The notes below the pieces were generated by a model that made no database searches, was not told the origin of the DNA, and was given only the letters and a program-made list of their open reading frames with translations. This document shows, piece by piece, positions 48,600-59,395 of a DNA stretch of 64,000 nt. Source of the DNA: Coenobita brevimanus (taxonomy: Eukaryota; Arthropoda; Malacostraca; Decapoda; Coenobitidae); the NCBI GenBank assembly GCA_032717465.1, contig CM064690.1, forward strand, positions 13,432,330 through 13,496,329. Direction: 5' to 3'. Each line of letters begins with the position of its first letter. Position 1 is the first letter of the stretch. The position numbers were made by a program, and so were the translations under genes.

Positions 48600-49400
48600 G
48601 CATAAGTTTAGCGCACATCAGCTTAGTAAGCGCACTCGCTATGACTCGTATTTCAACATACCCAATTGTTTTATCACTTTCCTATTATTTTTCCCATTAC
48701 ATAGAACCTTTCCTCCACCACTGTAAATGTTTTCAATTATTTACATTCATTAAGAGGGCATTTAGCGATATGCTAGCGCATATTCACGTAGCAACCACGA
48801 TCTCAAAAACTCGTGTTTCATCTACTTTATTTATTCACTCCAATTATAATTTCCCACTTACATTACACACGTTTACATCCCTATACTGCACTGTACATAC
48901 TTACTGGCATTATTTATTCAAGTAAGCGTGAGAATATCGCATGAAAATACCCTCGCAATGAATGTTTCGACCAACATAATACTCACACACTTATATACTA
49001 ATTCTTCACATATATTACAATTTTACCACTTGTTGACTTCTATTTTCACTATTACGGGCATTATTCATTCAACTGAGCGTCAGGATATCGCATCTCTATA
49101 TACACGCTATGAATATTTGACTTAGAATATATTTCAGCACTTACAATAATTTGAACTTATGTTTTACCTGTAAGCATTTCCAATAATAATAATTATATAA
49201 TTACGGGCCGTATTTATTGCACTGAGCGACAGAATATCGCATCATAAAACCCTCGCTATGTATGTTTCCACTTAGAGCATATTTATACACTTACATACAG
49301 TTTTTGCACTTATGTTATATCCGTATGCACTTTATACTAATATTTGGAGATCAACATGGCTGATAATTTCACTGAGCATCTGTCTGTCGCATTTACCTCA
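48600..49400. repeat. Subterminal ~150-bp degenerate tandem repeats of piggyBac
   Basis: The phrase GAGCG(A/T)CA(G)GAATATCGCAT or a variant recurs at about 48,775, 48,926, 49,077, 49,226 and 49,376, with spacings of 149-151 bp. A weaker start lies near 48,611. Between them ACCCTCGC(A/T)ATG and TACACACTTA-like words keep register. Subterminal repeats in piggyBac relatives can be transposase-binding sites, but units this long are more like a minisatellite. Confidence 0.7.
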
Positions 49401-49432
49401 TAGTTTCAGCGTCCTGTCGCATTCACACCATA

Positions 49433-51922
49433 TCAGAATTGCATCAACGTGTGATATTCGCTGAAACATGGGTGAATACAGAGACCCACGTCACACTCCA
49501 CGCACTCATAGCGGGTGTCCTACCTCTGTGTCGTGAGTCTCACCTGGGAATTGCTACACACGCGACACCTGCGTTGGGGCCTAGGTCTGTTTGGCTGGGG
49601 AGGGATAGGAGTGGGGAAATGGCGGCCGGATATTCTCAGGGGAGTTTGTGCAATAGGGGCAGTGCGGGTGTGATGTTGGGGCCTTTCTACAGCATAACGT
49701 GCAAACATCTCTCTTGTGAGCTCCCTCACAAACCCTTCAAAGGTTTCCTGAACTCCTGTTGTCATGGCGTGAAGGTGGTGGCAATTCAGAGCAGTGATGT
49801 CTAGCAAGTGAAAGAACAGTTTCTTATACCACTTCATCGTGGTCCTGGCACACTCTACCGTCGATATCATGGAGTCTGACTGGTCCACGAGGCGAATGTT
49901 TATGTTATAGTCCATGACACACTCAGGTTTCCAAATATGACGCCTGTTCTCACTACGGTAATCAACTGAATCAGTACGGTGCATCAAAGGGCGGTGAACC
50001 GTTGACAAGAGGCTTACTTCTCTATTGTCGTTCCACACAGTTGCAAGGATGTTGTTGGCTTTGAAGAAGACAACCTCATTCCTTGCAAGTTTCCGCCCTA
50101 CCTTGGCCATGTGACGCTGGTTCATCTTCACGGTTCCACAGACTCCCGTTTCATGCGTGTGAAGATAACGAGCGAGAAGAGGGCTAGTGTACCAGTTGTC
50201 CAGGTAGAGGACGTGACCACGATGAAGGTAGTCTTCTATCATCGTCTTTACCACTGCTCCCGACAATCCAATACTTCGATCTTCTATTATGTCTGTCTGT
50301 GCACCGGTGTACAAGACTATGTCTTGCACGTATCCAGTCCTACAGTCGCACATAACAAAGATCTTGAACCCAAAACGGTGCCTTTTGCTGGGTATATACT
50401 GCCTAAATGAAATACTGCCTCTCCACAACACGAGACTCTCGTCTATGACGAGGTCTCTATAGGGATAGAATAAGGAACGAAAGGTTTGCCTCAGGTGATC
50501 AAAGACCAACCTAATACGCCTCATTTTATCAGTGTCGTTCACATTTGCAGGATCATGAGAATCATAGAAATGGAGGCGACTTAGAATTTGTTGAAACCGA
50601 TTACGGCTCATCACTTGCCCAAATATTGGGGTAAACATAACAGGGTCCTTTGTCCAGTAAGCAGGAATTCTGTTCTTTCGTATAATACCCATCAAAAGGA
50701 CCAGGGCAAAAAATAGGAACATTTCTGAAAGGGAGACAGGGTAATCATATATGATAGAATGCCTACTCCTTGTTCCCAATCTTTCACTCTCAAGGTGCTG
50801 GGTGCTTGCAAAAAGGTTGGTTTGGTATACAATCTGCTCCACAAATGCCTCACTAAAAAACAGGTGGAAAAAATCCAACCTGGTGGAATTACGGTGAATT
50901 CCAGGAGCAATGCAGCCAGAGCGCCCCTGCTCAGTGAAGGGGTGAATGAGGGGAGAAAAATCACTCCCATCCTCCCAATTCCATCCCACAAATCCCTCAT
51001 CCCCATCATCCCCATCACTGCCTTCGTCTGGGTGGGGAGGAGATCCTGGTGGGGGAGGTGGGGAAGGAGTGCAGAGGGCTTCCCCACTGTCACTCCTCTT
51101 CCCTCTGCCTTTACCCTTTCCCTTTCCCTTACCCTTACGGCCTTGAGGAACATTAGGGGGCTGTGGGGATGAAGTAGTGGAATATTGGGGAGCAGAAGAC
51201 GTGCTGGGGAGTGGTTCCTCCCCACCTTCCCCCTCCATGACAACACCACGTGCTTTTTCACGCACCCTAGCTCAACAACGTGTTAGGGGATATTGGGGAG
51301 CATAAGACGTGCTTGGGAATGGTTCCTCCCCACCTTCCCCCTCCCTCACAACCCCACGTGATACTGAACGCACCCGCACCCGCGCACGTGATACACTACG
51401 CCGCCTCACACTACCTAGGGAGAGAAATGACTCACTCACGTCACTCTCACTTTCCCTAATCCTCCCTGTACTTTCCCTTTCACTCCCCACTCCCTCCACG
51501 GCACTTCCTAACTCCCCAAACAAAATACTAGGCCCATACCCGCTCGTCAGACGTGGTGTGTGCTCTGGGCCACGATGAGTGATTACCTCACGTCCATACC
51601 ACGTGGCAGCATGTCCCACAACTCCGTCCTCGTCCTCGTCCTTGTCCTTGTCATAGAAATCTGGTTCCAAATCACGTTGGGGATAGGCATAGGATGTTGC
51701 ACGTGGCTTCTTGCCCTGCTGCCCCTCTCTAGCAGCACAGTAAGTCACGTACTGCCGCTGCCTGGGAGACGGAACTTCCTCGTCACTGCTGGTGGTTTCT
51801 TCCTCCTATGGCTGCACATAATCTTTATCCACAACCTTGTTGTCCAGTGGGGAATCACTGTCGCCTGTAAAGGCGTCCATGGCAGCTTGAATTTCACCCT
51901 CTGAGAGACCTCTCTTAGCCAT
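49433..51922 (-). pseudogene. piggyBac-type DDD transposase, one frame with three nonsense codons
   Basis: The ATG at 51,922 (MAKRGLSEGEI) opens a frame that continues without frameshift to TGA at 49,433. It is 829 codons long and interrupted by TAG 51808-51806, TGA 51274-51272 and TAG 49522-49520. The N-terminal third is acidic and low-complexity. The catalytic core keeps all three Asp: VIDESLVLWRG, LYLDNWYTSPL and LVDQSDSM. The C-terminal Cys-rich zinc domain (RRCRVCSN, then YECVECDVGLC and HPCFSEYH) lies partly beyond the third stop and is complete. The transposase would excise and insert elements at TTAA. A segment coding GEGGEEP(L/F)PSTS is duplicated at 51,170-51,262 and 51,290-51,375. 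As it stands only truncated products are possible. Confidence 0.93.
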
Positions 51923-52179
51923 GTCTGAGCAGGACCATTGCTACCAGGTGAGTGGAAGAGTGGCAGGTTAAAGCGGGTCGTGCGGGGTCGCCAAGTGTCC
52001 CCGTCTGGTGGCAGGTAGGGGAAGGTCATGCGAGGACACGTACCGCAAATCAAGCGCGAAATTTGAAAATTGTTGAAATTATGCACTTTGCAATTGTATG
52101 ACGTACCGGTACGTCGCCTGGACTGGCAAATGCAAATCGTTGCAACGTACCCATACGTCGACGGGACGGGGCGAGTTAA

Positions 52180-52869
52180 CTAATAGTTTGTTGCTTAGCA
52201 TTTTTTCCTCAATTTGTCGGCAGAACTACAGTGTCCTCGTTATTGTAAAGTTGTCACAATGAATTGTTTTAGATTTCCCCCATCTTCCTTGCACTGCATG
52301 AACATCATATGTAATTGCATCATTATTAGACCTAGTTAATGAGTCTAGGAAGCTGATAGTGTCTGTACGATGTATGGACTGTCTATTCCATCCGCACCTG
52401 TCGAGTCCGGATAAAGCTAGAGTCACTCTCACAGGTTTGCCTCAACTAAGGTTCGGCCTAACAATAACTATAGTCTACATAATATGCGTTGTTTTACAGT
52501 TTACCTCACTGAAGGTGCTAGTTTACCAAGAGAGAGAGAAAGAGAGAGAGAGAAAAAAAAAAGACACTACAGTGCTATTTTTGCTAATTAAAATAGCCCG
52601 TCAGTGGGGTAAAGTGGAAGACAAAGAAAAATGAACACCACTTTCATTATGTTGACCCAAAGTTGAGGGAAACCTGCCAGGTGTAGCCGTAGGAATATTT
52701 CAGTAAATAATTTCTGCAATATATTTATTACTTCAGGGGGGGGGGCCACAACATTCGTTGACAATATACACATAATGGTGCGCGATGTTTTTCTTTATCT
52801 GCAAGATATTTACCGTGTGTTGGTATTGTGTGGAATAAACTCTAATAATTTATAACAGAAAAATCACTT
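52180..52869. other. Unassigned spacer
   Basis: Contains GA- and A-rich short repeats near 52,530-52,562. No gene. Confidence 0.35.
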
Positions 52870-53335
52870 ATTGTTTGATATAACAGGTTGTCCGAATGCT
52901 GGGCGTTCATCGACCTTTAAAATAATATAACATGACGTATGTTAGTAAGAAGTATCATATGCCTCTGCTCCAACACTTAACACGTGTGATTTCAATGTAT
53001 TGCTAGTAATCATAATAACACAACTACAATTGCTGCTACAATATGCACCACGCATACATATATTGTCACCGAACATTATTTATCGTTCTTATTGTAATCC
53101 ATCGCTATCACACTCGTAACCATATCAACATCTGGTAATTAAGCTACGTTATCTGCACGCAGACACACTTCATCTCGTCGCACCTTCCTTTCTAAAGCTC
53201 CCTAAATAAGCATTACTGTGCACCATCTATTGGGTGAAAATGGCAATTCTTTCAGATGCTTCGTTGTTCGATCCTCAGGTGTTTCTGACTCACACAGTGG
53301 CTGGGTAGGGGAACGGACTTTTGTTCGTGATAGTA
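52870..53335 (-). repeat. Right arm of the ~470-bp inverted repeat
   Basis: Reverse-complement partner of 44,441-44,912. The homology stops within about 20 bp of the left boundary of LTR element 2. Confidence 0.88.
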
Positions 53336-53695
53336 CATTATATGTATTGATATTGTTAAGAAACGGGATTTGCCAGTTGGGTAGTCGAGAAATTTCTCAC
53401 TGACTCCCGATGTTTACTGTGGTTCCGGTGCGAGTCAGAGTTGCCAGTTAGCCTGCTATATTGAACGTAGCTATTTCGTAAGTTGTACATTAATTTTTAT
53501 GCTCTTTTTGTCAATGTTTTATTTATGTGATTCTTTGTTAAATTATGTAATTTAATTTAAGTTTGCATGCTAAATAATTTACAGTGTTGTGTAATGTAAG
53601 AAAACTATGGCACGTTTTGGATATCTCTGAGTTGGTAATTGTCTTAACTTTGCCTCATCGAGTGTGTGCTGGAAGTTTCTGGAGTAATGCCAGCT

Positions 53696-53703
53696 TATAT
53701 AAG
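53696..53703 (+). promoter_or_regulatory. LTR TATA box
   Basis: TATATAAG, conserved in the 3' LTR at 58937-58944. About 30 bp downstream both copies have GCAAGTTCAGT, a plausible initiation region. Confidence 0.6.
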
Positions 53704-53892
53704 GATGAAGAAGAGACTAAAGCAAGTTCAGTCAGTTTTCCGTTCAGTTTGAGTGTAGTGCACTGTCTGTTAAGTTTGTATATTTTCGGTACTTGTGAAA
53801 ACAATGAAGTGTTTTTGGCAAACAGTGAAGTGTTACTGAAGTTTGTATATCATTGATACTGGTGAAAAAAGTAAAGTGTTGTCAAGCATTAA

Positions 53893-54650
53893 CCCGCCCC
53901 GTCCCGACCACTTTTCCACCACTGACTCCCCCCAGTCCCGACCAATTTTGGAAAAAAAAAAAAAATTTGGCTCAAACCTCTGCTTTTGGTGTGAAACATC
54001 GAAAATTCATAGAGAAATCGCTCACATGAGGTTTAAAGTACTGGATACAGGTAGCAGTACTCCTTACCCTACTGGGTTTTCTATCAGGTTGGCTCCAAAG
54101 AAAATGAGTTCTATGGAAGGGTAACTATTCCACACCACTCATAAATGGTATTTATTTATTTATTTGGTATGAATTTATATGTACTACGAGAGTATATTGC
54201 TTTTCACACAGTAATATAGACAATATAAGCATTGTTTCACTCACCAAACACATCAACATACCTGACCTTTTTTGGCTACATTATCTGAGCATCATTTCTG
54301 ACTGTTTCTTCCTCTAATGCTACATACACTTTGTCCTCCACATTGTCATCAATTGGGGAATCACTCTGGCCCTGAATTTCATACTATGGCACAACATGTC
54401 TTTACTCTAGTAACAGGTGAATTGCCGAGACAATGGCATGTGGAGGGGCAGGTCATGCGGGGTATGGCATTGTCCCTGCCTGACATCTTGTAGAGGAAGG
54501 TGTCCCGTGTATACGTACCAAAAATCAAGTGCAAAAATTGAAAATTGTGCAAATTAGGGATCTTGCAACTGATTCGCGTTTATATACGTCAATGGGAATG
54601 GCAGTGACAAAATGTGTGGACATATATATACGTCAACGGGATGTGGCAAG
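53893..54650 (-). mobile_element. piggyBac-type MITE (758 bp) in 5' LTR of element 2
   Basis: Flanked by TTAA at 53889-53892 and 54651-54654. The left end CCCGCCCCGTCCCGACC matches the family. It retains a relic of the transposase N-terminal coding region: TGTTTCTTCCTCTAATG and CAATTGGGGAATCACTC parallel 51,790-51,860 of the full element. The undisturbed 3' LTR has a single TTAA at the equivalent position, 59130-59133. Confidence 0.95.
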
Positions 54651-54739
54651 TTAAGTCTACTTGCAGTTAGTAAAGTTTGTTAGATCCAGTGCTTGTGAAA
54701 ACAGTGAAGTTGGAAAGCATTAAGTGTAATTATTTGGAA

Positions 54740-54745
54740 AATAAA
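54740..54745 (+). terminator. LTR poly(A) signal AATAAA
   Basis: AATAAA followed by GATAGTGAAC. The 3' LTR copy is at 59220-59225 followed by GACAGTGAAC. Confidence 0.6.
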
Positions 54746-54913
54746 GATAGTGAACTTTAAGAAGCTCCTGTTTAATTACGACACCTCAGCTGATTCTGTG
54801 TACAGTACACTGAAAGGCTGCCTCTGGGAAGAATAGCTCACTGGGCAATGTCCTTCCTGTACTGAACTATTGCTGTTCGAGCCTGTGGCAGTGTGAGACG
54901 GGGAAGTAACACT

Positions 54914-54930
54914 GGTGTCAGAAGTGTGGA
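54914..54930 (+). promoter_or_regulatory. Primer-binding site of element 2
   Basis: TGGTGTCAGAAGTGTGG begins two bases after the LTR. TGGTGTCAGAAGTG is a familiar PBS of gypsy-type elements. Confidence 0.8.
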
Positions 54931-54960
54931 TTAAGGGCTGCAATGAGTCTAACCTTCGAC

Positions 54961-56990
54961 ATGGAAGAAGGTGTAGAGACACGAGGCCAAGCAAGGCAAA
55001 AGGAGGCATTGCTGGCTGCACTTATGACAATGTTGCAAGCACAAAGTCTACAACTACAAGAACAACTACAAGTACAGAACGAAGGACAGAAAGAACCGAA
55101 AGAACAATTGCAAACATAGAGTGAACAACTAGACGCACAATGTCAAGAACAAAAAGAATGATATGAACAACTTCAAGAGTCTTTATAGGAGCAATAGAGG
55201 GAAGCACAACTGAGGGTGCAAGGACAGCTAGATGCATTCATGGGGGAAATGAAGGAAGAACAGCAACAGCTTAAGAAGGTTGTAGAGTTGCAGAGGTATG
55301 AGGTAAGCAATAATATAATGGAATGTAAACAGTATGTTGATGACCAGTTAAAGTCTTGAGGAAATAGTGAAAGAGTGCAGACAGCATGTGGACAACCAGC
55401 TGAAGATTGGTAAGGGAATAGTGATGGATTGCAGACAGCATGTAGATAACCAGTTGAAGCAGGCAGTCGACCACATGAACATAATTAATGAGAAACTTGA
55501 GGCTGTAGAAAAATATTGCACTGCTGAGCCTCAGGTTAGTGTACAGGGAGAATGGACAGTGTATGGTGAATCTTGATGGATCCCAAGCATCTAAAGGTAG
55601 CATTATAGGGTTTAATTATCAGAATGCAGAAGTTTTAAGTCCTGCACTTAATTATGATGCCCCAGTTTTTAGGCCCCAAACCAGTGAAATGCATCGCTAT
55701 AATGGGGGTCCAGTTAAAAAGAAACCTAAGGAATTTGATGGTAGAGTATTTTGGGAAGCTTACCATGCACAGTTTGAGTTACTTGCTGATCAGAATGGTT
55801 GGGATGATAGGCAGAGGGCAGTGCAGCTTCCTACTAGCCTTAAGGCCCTGTTCACATGAGGTATTTTCAAACGTGCGTTTCCTAACGCGTGTTAGCAAAG
55901 ACAATGGTAGTGTATTGGACTGTACACACACTACTGTGTTTTTATCTTAACTTCTGGTTCAAACGTGGAATTCGACATGTCCCTTCCTACCGCATGTTTG
56001 TTCAGCAGTTCGAGGTTTTCACATGGCTGGATGTATTTCCGCCAGGGAAACGCAGCATCTACCGCCGCGTTTCCCTTGTGGTAGACACCGCATTTTAAAA
56101 TGCCTCCCGTGAATAGGGCCTTAAGGGTGCTGCAGTGAAAGTTCTTGGCCAGATGTCAGTGATGGAGAGGAAGAGTTATCAGTCCTTAGTAGAAGTGCTG
56201 GAGCGCAGATGTGGAACCATGTACTAGACTGAGGTTTACAGAGCAAGATTCTGGGGCTGTGTACGGGCCCGAGGCGAATCGCTACAGCAGCTTGCTCATG
56301 ACCTGGAGAGTATGACACATAAGGCATACCCTGGAGCAGCACCTAACCTGTTGGCTATTCTTCTGATGCTCTTGACAGTGTAGAGTTGAAAGTGCAAGTG
56401 AATCAAGCACAACCCAGAAGCATGCAAGAAGCACTAGCCAGGGCTCTTGAGTTTGAGTCCTATGTCAGGTCCAGTGGGTCCACTTTTCAGGCAGGTCGTG
56501 CAGGATTCAAGTCAAGAAAGGCATAGGTATGGGAAGTGGAAAATTTTGAAGGAAGGTGCTGGTACTGTGAAAAGCCAGGACATAGTAATGTGGACTGCAA
56601 TAAGTGGAAGAGAGAACAGAAGATCAGAGGAGGGTTGCTGGTTCTGCACGAAGCCAGGACATAAGAAGGTGAATTGTTACAAATGGAAGAAGGATCAAGA
56701 AGGGAACAGTGCAAGGAAATCCCCGATTGCAACAAACGGGTGTTGGACATGTGGTAAGGTGGGACACTTCGGCTATGAGTGTCCAGATGAAAAGGATGAA
56801 GGTAAATTAGTGAAAGCTGGTGACGAGAGGCAACAACCAGCCAATTTTTCCCAAGAAGCCACACCACTGAGGGAATGCAAGAGAACCTTGATGAATAGTG
56901 TGCAAGAAGACGGAAGAACAGATGGTGAACAATGTAGCAGGAATGCGAATCTTAGCAAGAAATGCTGCCATACTGTAGTGACAGGGCAAG
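54961..56990 (+). pseudogene. gag of LTR element 2: coiled coil, capsid, three CCHC knuckles
   Basis: An ATG at 54,961 starts a Gln-rich coiled-coil region with EEQQQLKKVVELQRYEV near 55,255 and two CRQHVDNQLK repeats near 55,377 and 55,430. A capsid-like block follows near 55,725 (KPKEFDGRVFWEAYHAQFEL). The gag is interrupted at 55,844-56,120 by a TTAA-flanked MITE and resumes with a VKVLGQM block. Three CCHC knuckles lie at 56557-56598, 56636-56677 and 56741-56782 (for example CWTCGKVGHFGYEC). The first is in a different frame from the other two. Stops lie in the coiled coil (near 55,119, 55,157, 55,187 and 55,196) and at 56,224. The frame then runs directly into integrase, with no protease or RT. 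Confidence 0.85.
55844..56120. mobile_element. TTAA-flanked MITE (277 bp) inside gag
   Basis: TTAA at 55840-55843 and 56121-56124. The termini are GGCCCTGTTCACATGAGG and, reverse-complemented, GGCCCTATTCACGGGAGG. Removing it with one TTAA rejoins the Gag reading. The termini are unlike the CCCG...GTCCCG piggyBac family here, so this is a second TTAA-targeting family. It could be piggyBac-related or PIF/Harbinger-like (TWA target). Confidence 0.88.
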
Positions 56991-56999
56991 CATCAGATG

Positions 57000-58330
57000 A
57001 AGAAGACCTGAAGAGGATGCAGATGGAGGATGCAGATATACAACCAGTGCTAGAGTGCTTGCAGTGGAGTACAATGCGACTATCTTGGGAAGTTTCCAGG
57101 TTAAGCCCTGGGACCAAGAGCTACTGGAGTCAGTGGGACCTTCTTCATTTGAATGACGGACTACTAGAGCGTCAGTGGGAGACACCTGATGGCTTCAGCA
57201 AGTATTGGCAACTAGTGGTTCCCAAGAAGGTGAAGTATAAGATCTTGGATGAGTCCCAAAACCAGATCACTAGTTGGCACCTGAGAGTAAAGAAAACTCT
57301 AAGCCGGCTACGACAGAGGTGCTACTGGATTGGCATGCGTCAGGATGTTGAAAAGTGGTGTCACCCCTGTGATGTATGCTGTGCCAAGAAGGGACCCAAG
57401 AAACGTGGTTACACCCTCTCCAGCTGTACCAGGTGGGTGCACTGCTGGAAGGAGTTGCAGTGGACATTGCTGGACCTCTGTCCCTCACTGAAAGAGGAAA
57501 CAAGTATATATGTATCGCCATGGACTGCTTCACAAAGTGGCCAGAAGCCCATGCTATCCCCGATTAAGAGGCTGCAGCTGTTGCTTGGATGTTGGTTGAC
57601 CAGTTTTTCTGTCATTTTGGGGTGCCATAAGAGCTTCATTCAGACCACATAGAAACTTTGAGTCTAATGTGTTTTGTGAGTGTTGCAAGTTACTGGGAAT
57701 CAAGAAGACCAGGACGACCCCACTAGGGTCACAGTCAGATGGGATGGTGGGGAAATTCAACTGGACCCTAGGACAATAACCAGCCAAGTATTGCATAGAG
57801 GGACAAACAGAATGGGACCAGAAATTACCTGCATTGTTGATGGCATATCGGTCTGCATCCCATGAGTCTACCGGCTACACCCCTGCAAATCTGATGTTGG
57901 GCCACGAGTTAAACTTACCCATTGACTCAGTAATGGGAAGACCACCTGGTGAAGAGCTGCCTACAGACACCTCCAGCTATGCAAAGCATCTTCAGGAAAG
58001 GCTGGCTGAGGTACATCATCACACATGAGGAGCCCTCAAGTTTTCAGAAGTGATGAAGTGCAAGTATGCTGCCAAGGCACATGAGGTGAGCTTCAGGGAT
58101 GGTGACCAAGTTTGGTTATACAATCTTCTGCGAAACAAGAGTCAGTCACCGAAGCTGCAAAGTCCACGGGATGGGCCTTACACTGTGCTGGACCACCTAT
58201 CAGATGTAACGTACCTGATTCAGGGAGGCAGGAAATCACGCCAAAATGGTACACGTGAATCGTCCGTAGCAGTACAATGGGCCAGGACAGTACAGCTGGG
58301 TCGTCTCCGAGGAATCGTGCTCTCCCGCAG
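57000..58330 (+). pseudogene. Integrase of LTR element 2
   Basis: The zinc domain reads VPKKVKYKILDES near 57,220, TSWHLRVKKTLSRLRQRCYW and CHPCDVC near 57,360. The first His of HHCC appears to be Gln (ESQNQ). The catalytic core continues in another frame after a shift near 57,410: VAVDIAGPL near 57,453, IAMDCFTKWPEAHAIPD with the first Asp, then a TAA near 57,565. A degraded C-H-F-G-V-P block and an SDGMV-like block follow. The C-terminal part has STGYTPANLMLGHELNLPID near 57,870, FRDGDQVWLYN near 58,092 and a GPY/F-type PRDGPYTVLDHLSDV near 58,165. It would have inserted element cDNA. Multiple lesions inactivate it. Confidence 0.88.
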
Positions 58331-58581
58331 CTGAGGATGTTGAGAAGGACCAAGGAGCTGAAGTGCAAGAGAATGGTGACAGTTTCCTAAGAGAAAATGT
58401 GAATCAGGAAGTGGACGAAGACCTTCCTGGAAGAGTGGACTGTGTGGAGGAGCAAAGACGTCGTCGGAAGTAGCATAGAAGAAGATCTAATAAGCTGAAG
58501 GGTTATTCTGTGTATAGATGTTTAATTAGGATTAAGGTTTATGTTTGTATATATTGTGTAGTTTTGTCGGGACGACAAAGA

Positions 58582-58597
58582 ACTAGGGAGGGGGTAG
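58582..58597 (+). promoter_or_regulatory. Polypurine tract of element 2
   Basis: AGGGAGGGGGTAG lies immediately upstream of the 3' LTR (TGTTAAG), as expected for plus-strand priming. Confidence 0.85.
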
Positions 58598-59391
58598 TGT
58601 TAAGAAGCAGGATTTGCCATTTAGGTAGTCGAGAAGTTTCTCACTGATTCCTGACGTTTACTGTGGTTTGGGGCGAGTCAGAGTTGCCAGTTAGCTTGCT
58701 ATACTGAGCGTAGTTGTTTCTTAAGTTGTACATTAATTTTTATGCTCTTTTTCTCAATAACGTTTTATTTATGTGATTCTTTCTTAAATTATACAATTTA
58801 ATTTATGTTTGCATGCTAAATAATTTACAGTGTTATGTAAGAAAACTATGGCATGTTTTGGATATCTCCGAGTTGGTAACTGTTTTAACTTTGTCCCGTC
58901 GAGTGTGTGCTGGAAGTTTCTAGTGTATGGCAAGCTTATATAAGGATGGGGAAGAGACTAGAGCAAGTTCAGTTGGTTTTCAGTTCAGTTTGAGTGTAGT
59001 GCAGTGTCAGTTAAGTTTGTACATTTTCGGTACTTGTGAAAACAGTGAAGTGTTTTTGGCAAACAATGAAGTGTTACTGAAGTTTGTATATCATTGGTAC
59101 TGGTGAAAACAGTGAAGTGCTGTCAAGCATTAAGTGTAATTGCAGTTAGTAAAGTTTGTATAGTTCCAGTGCTTGTGAAAATACTGAAGCTGGAAAGCAT
59201 TAAGTGTAATTATCTGGAAAATAAAGACAGTGAACTTTAAGAAGGCAGTGTTTATTTACGACACCTCAGCTGACCCTGTGTACTGTACACCGAAAGGCTG
59301 CCTTTAGGAAGAACAGCGCACTGAGCAACATCCTTCCTGCACTGAACTACTGCTGTTGGAGCCTGTGGCAGGGTGGGACGGGAAAGTAACA
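58598..59391 (+). repeat. 3' LTR of element 2
   Basis: 794 bp, TGTTAAGAAG...AAGTAACA, with no insertion. It provides the empty-site comparison for the MITE in the 5' LTR. Confidence 0.93.
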
Positions 59392-59395
59392 ATAT

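Larger units (their letters stand above)
48083..52175 (-). mobile_element. piggyBac transposon, near-complete (4,093 bp)
   Basis: TTAA flanks both ends (48079-48082 and 52176-52179). The termini are CCCGTCACGTCCCGAGG and, reverse-complemented, CTCGCCCCGTCCCGTCG. A single transposase gene lies on the minus strand at 49,433-51,922. The left arm is unusually long and carries ~150-bp degenerate repeats. The short TTAA elements at 19,116-19,874 and 53,893-54,650 share its ends and part of the transposase N-terminal region, so they are probably deletion derivatives. Confidence 0.94.
53354..54911 (+). repeat. 5' LTR of element 2, interrupted by a piggyBac MITE
   Basis: Aligns with 58,598-59,391 on both sides of the 53,893-54,650 insertion. 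Confidence 0.93.
53354..59391 (+). mobile_element. LTR retrotransposon 2 (Ty3/gypsy-type) with two nested MITEs, RT lost
   Basis: The 5' LTR spans 53354-54911 (about 796 bp without its insertion) and the 3' LTR spans 58598-59391 (794 bp), both TGTTAAGAA...GTAACA. ATAT occurs at 53350-53353 and 59392-59395 as a likely 4-bp target duplication. A PBS starts two bases after the LTR, and a polypurine tract sits just before the 3' LTR. The interior has Gag with zinc knuckles and integrase, but no protease or RT. Confidence 0.93.

Noticed and set aside
49439..49804. 121-codon plus-strand ORF overlapping the transposase 3' end
   Set aside because: It is an antisense shadow of the piggyBac transposase C-terminal region. 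The zinc-domain Cys/His residues are on the minus strand.
55022..55237. Minus-strand hydrophobic ORF resembling a membrane protein
   Set aside because: It is antisense of the Gln-rich coiled-coil part of gag in LTR element 2.
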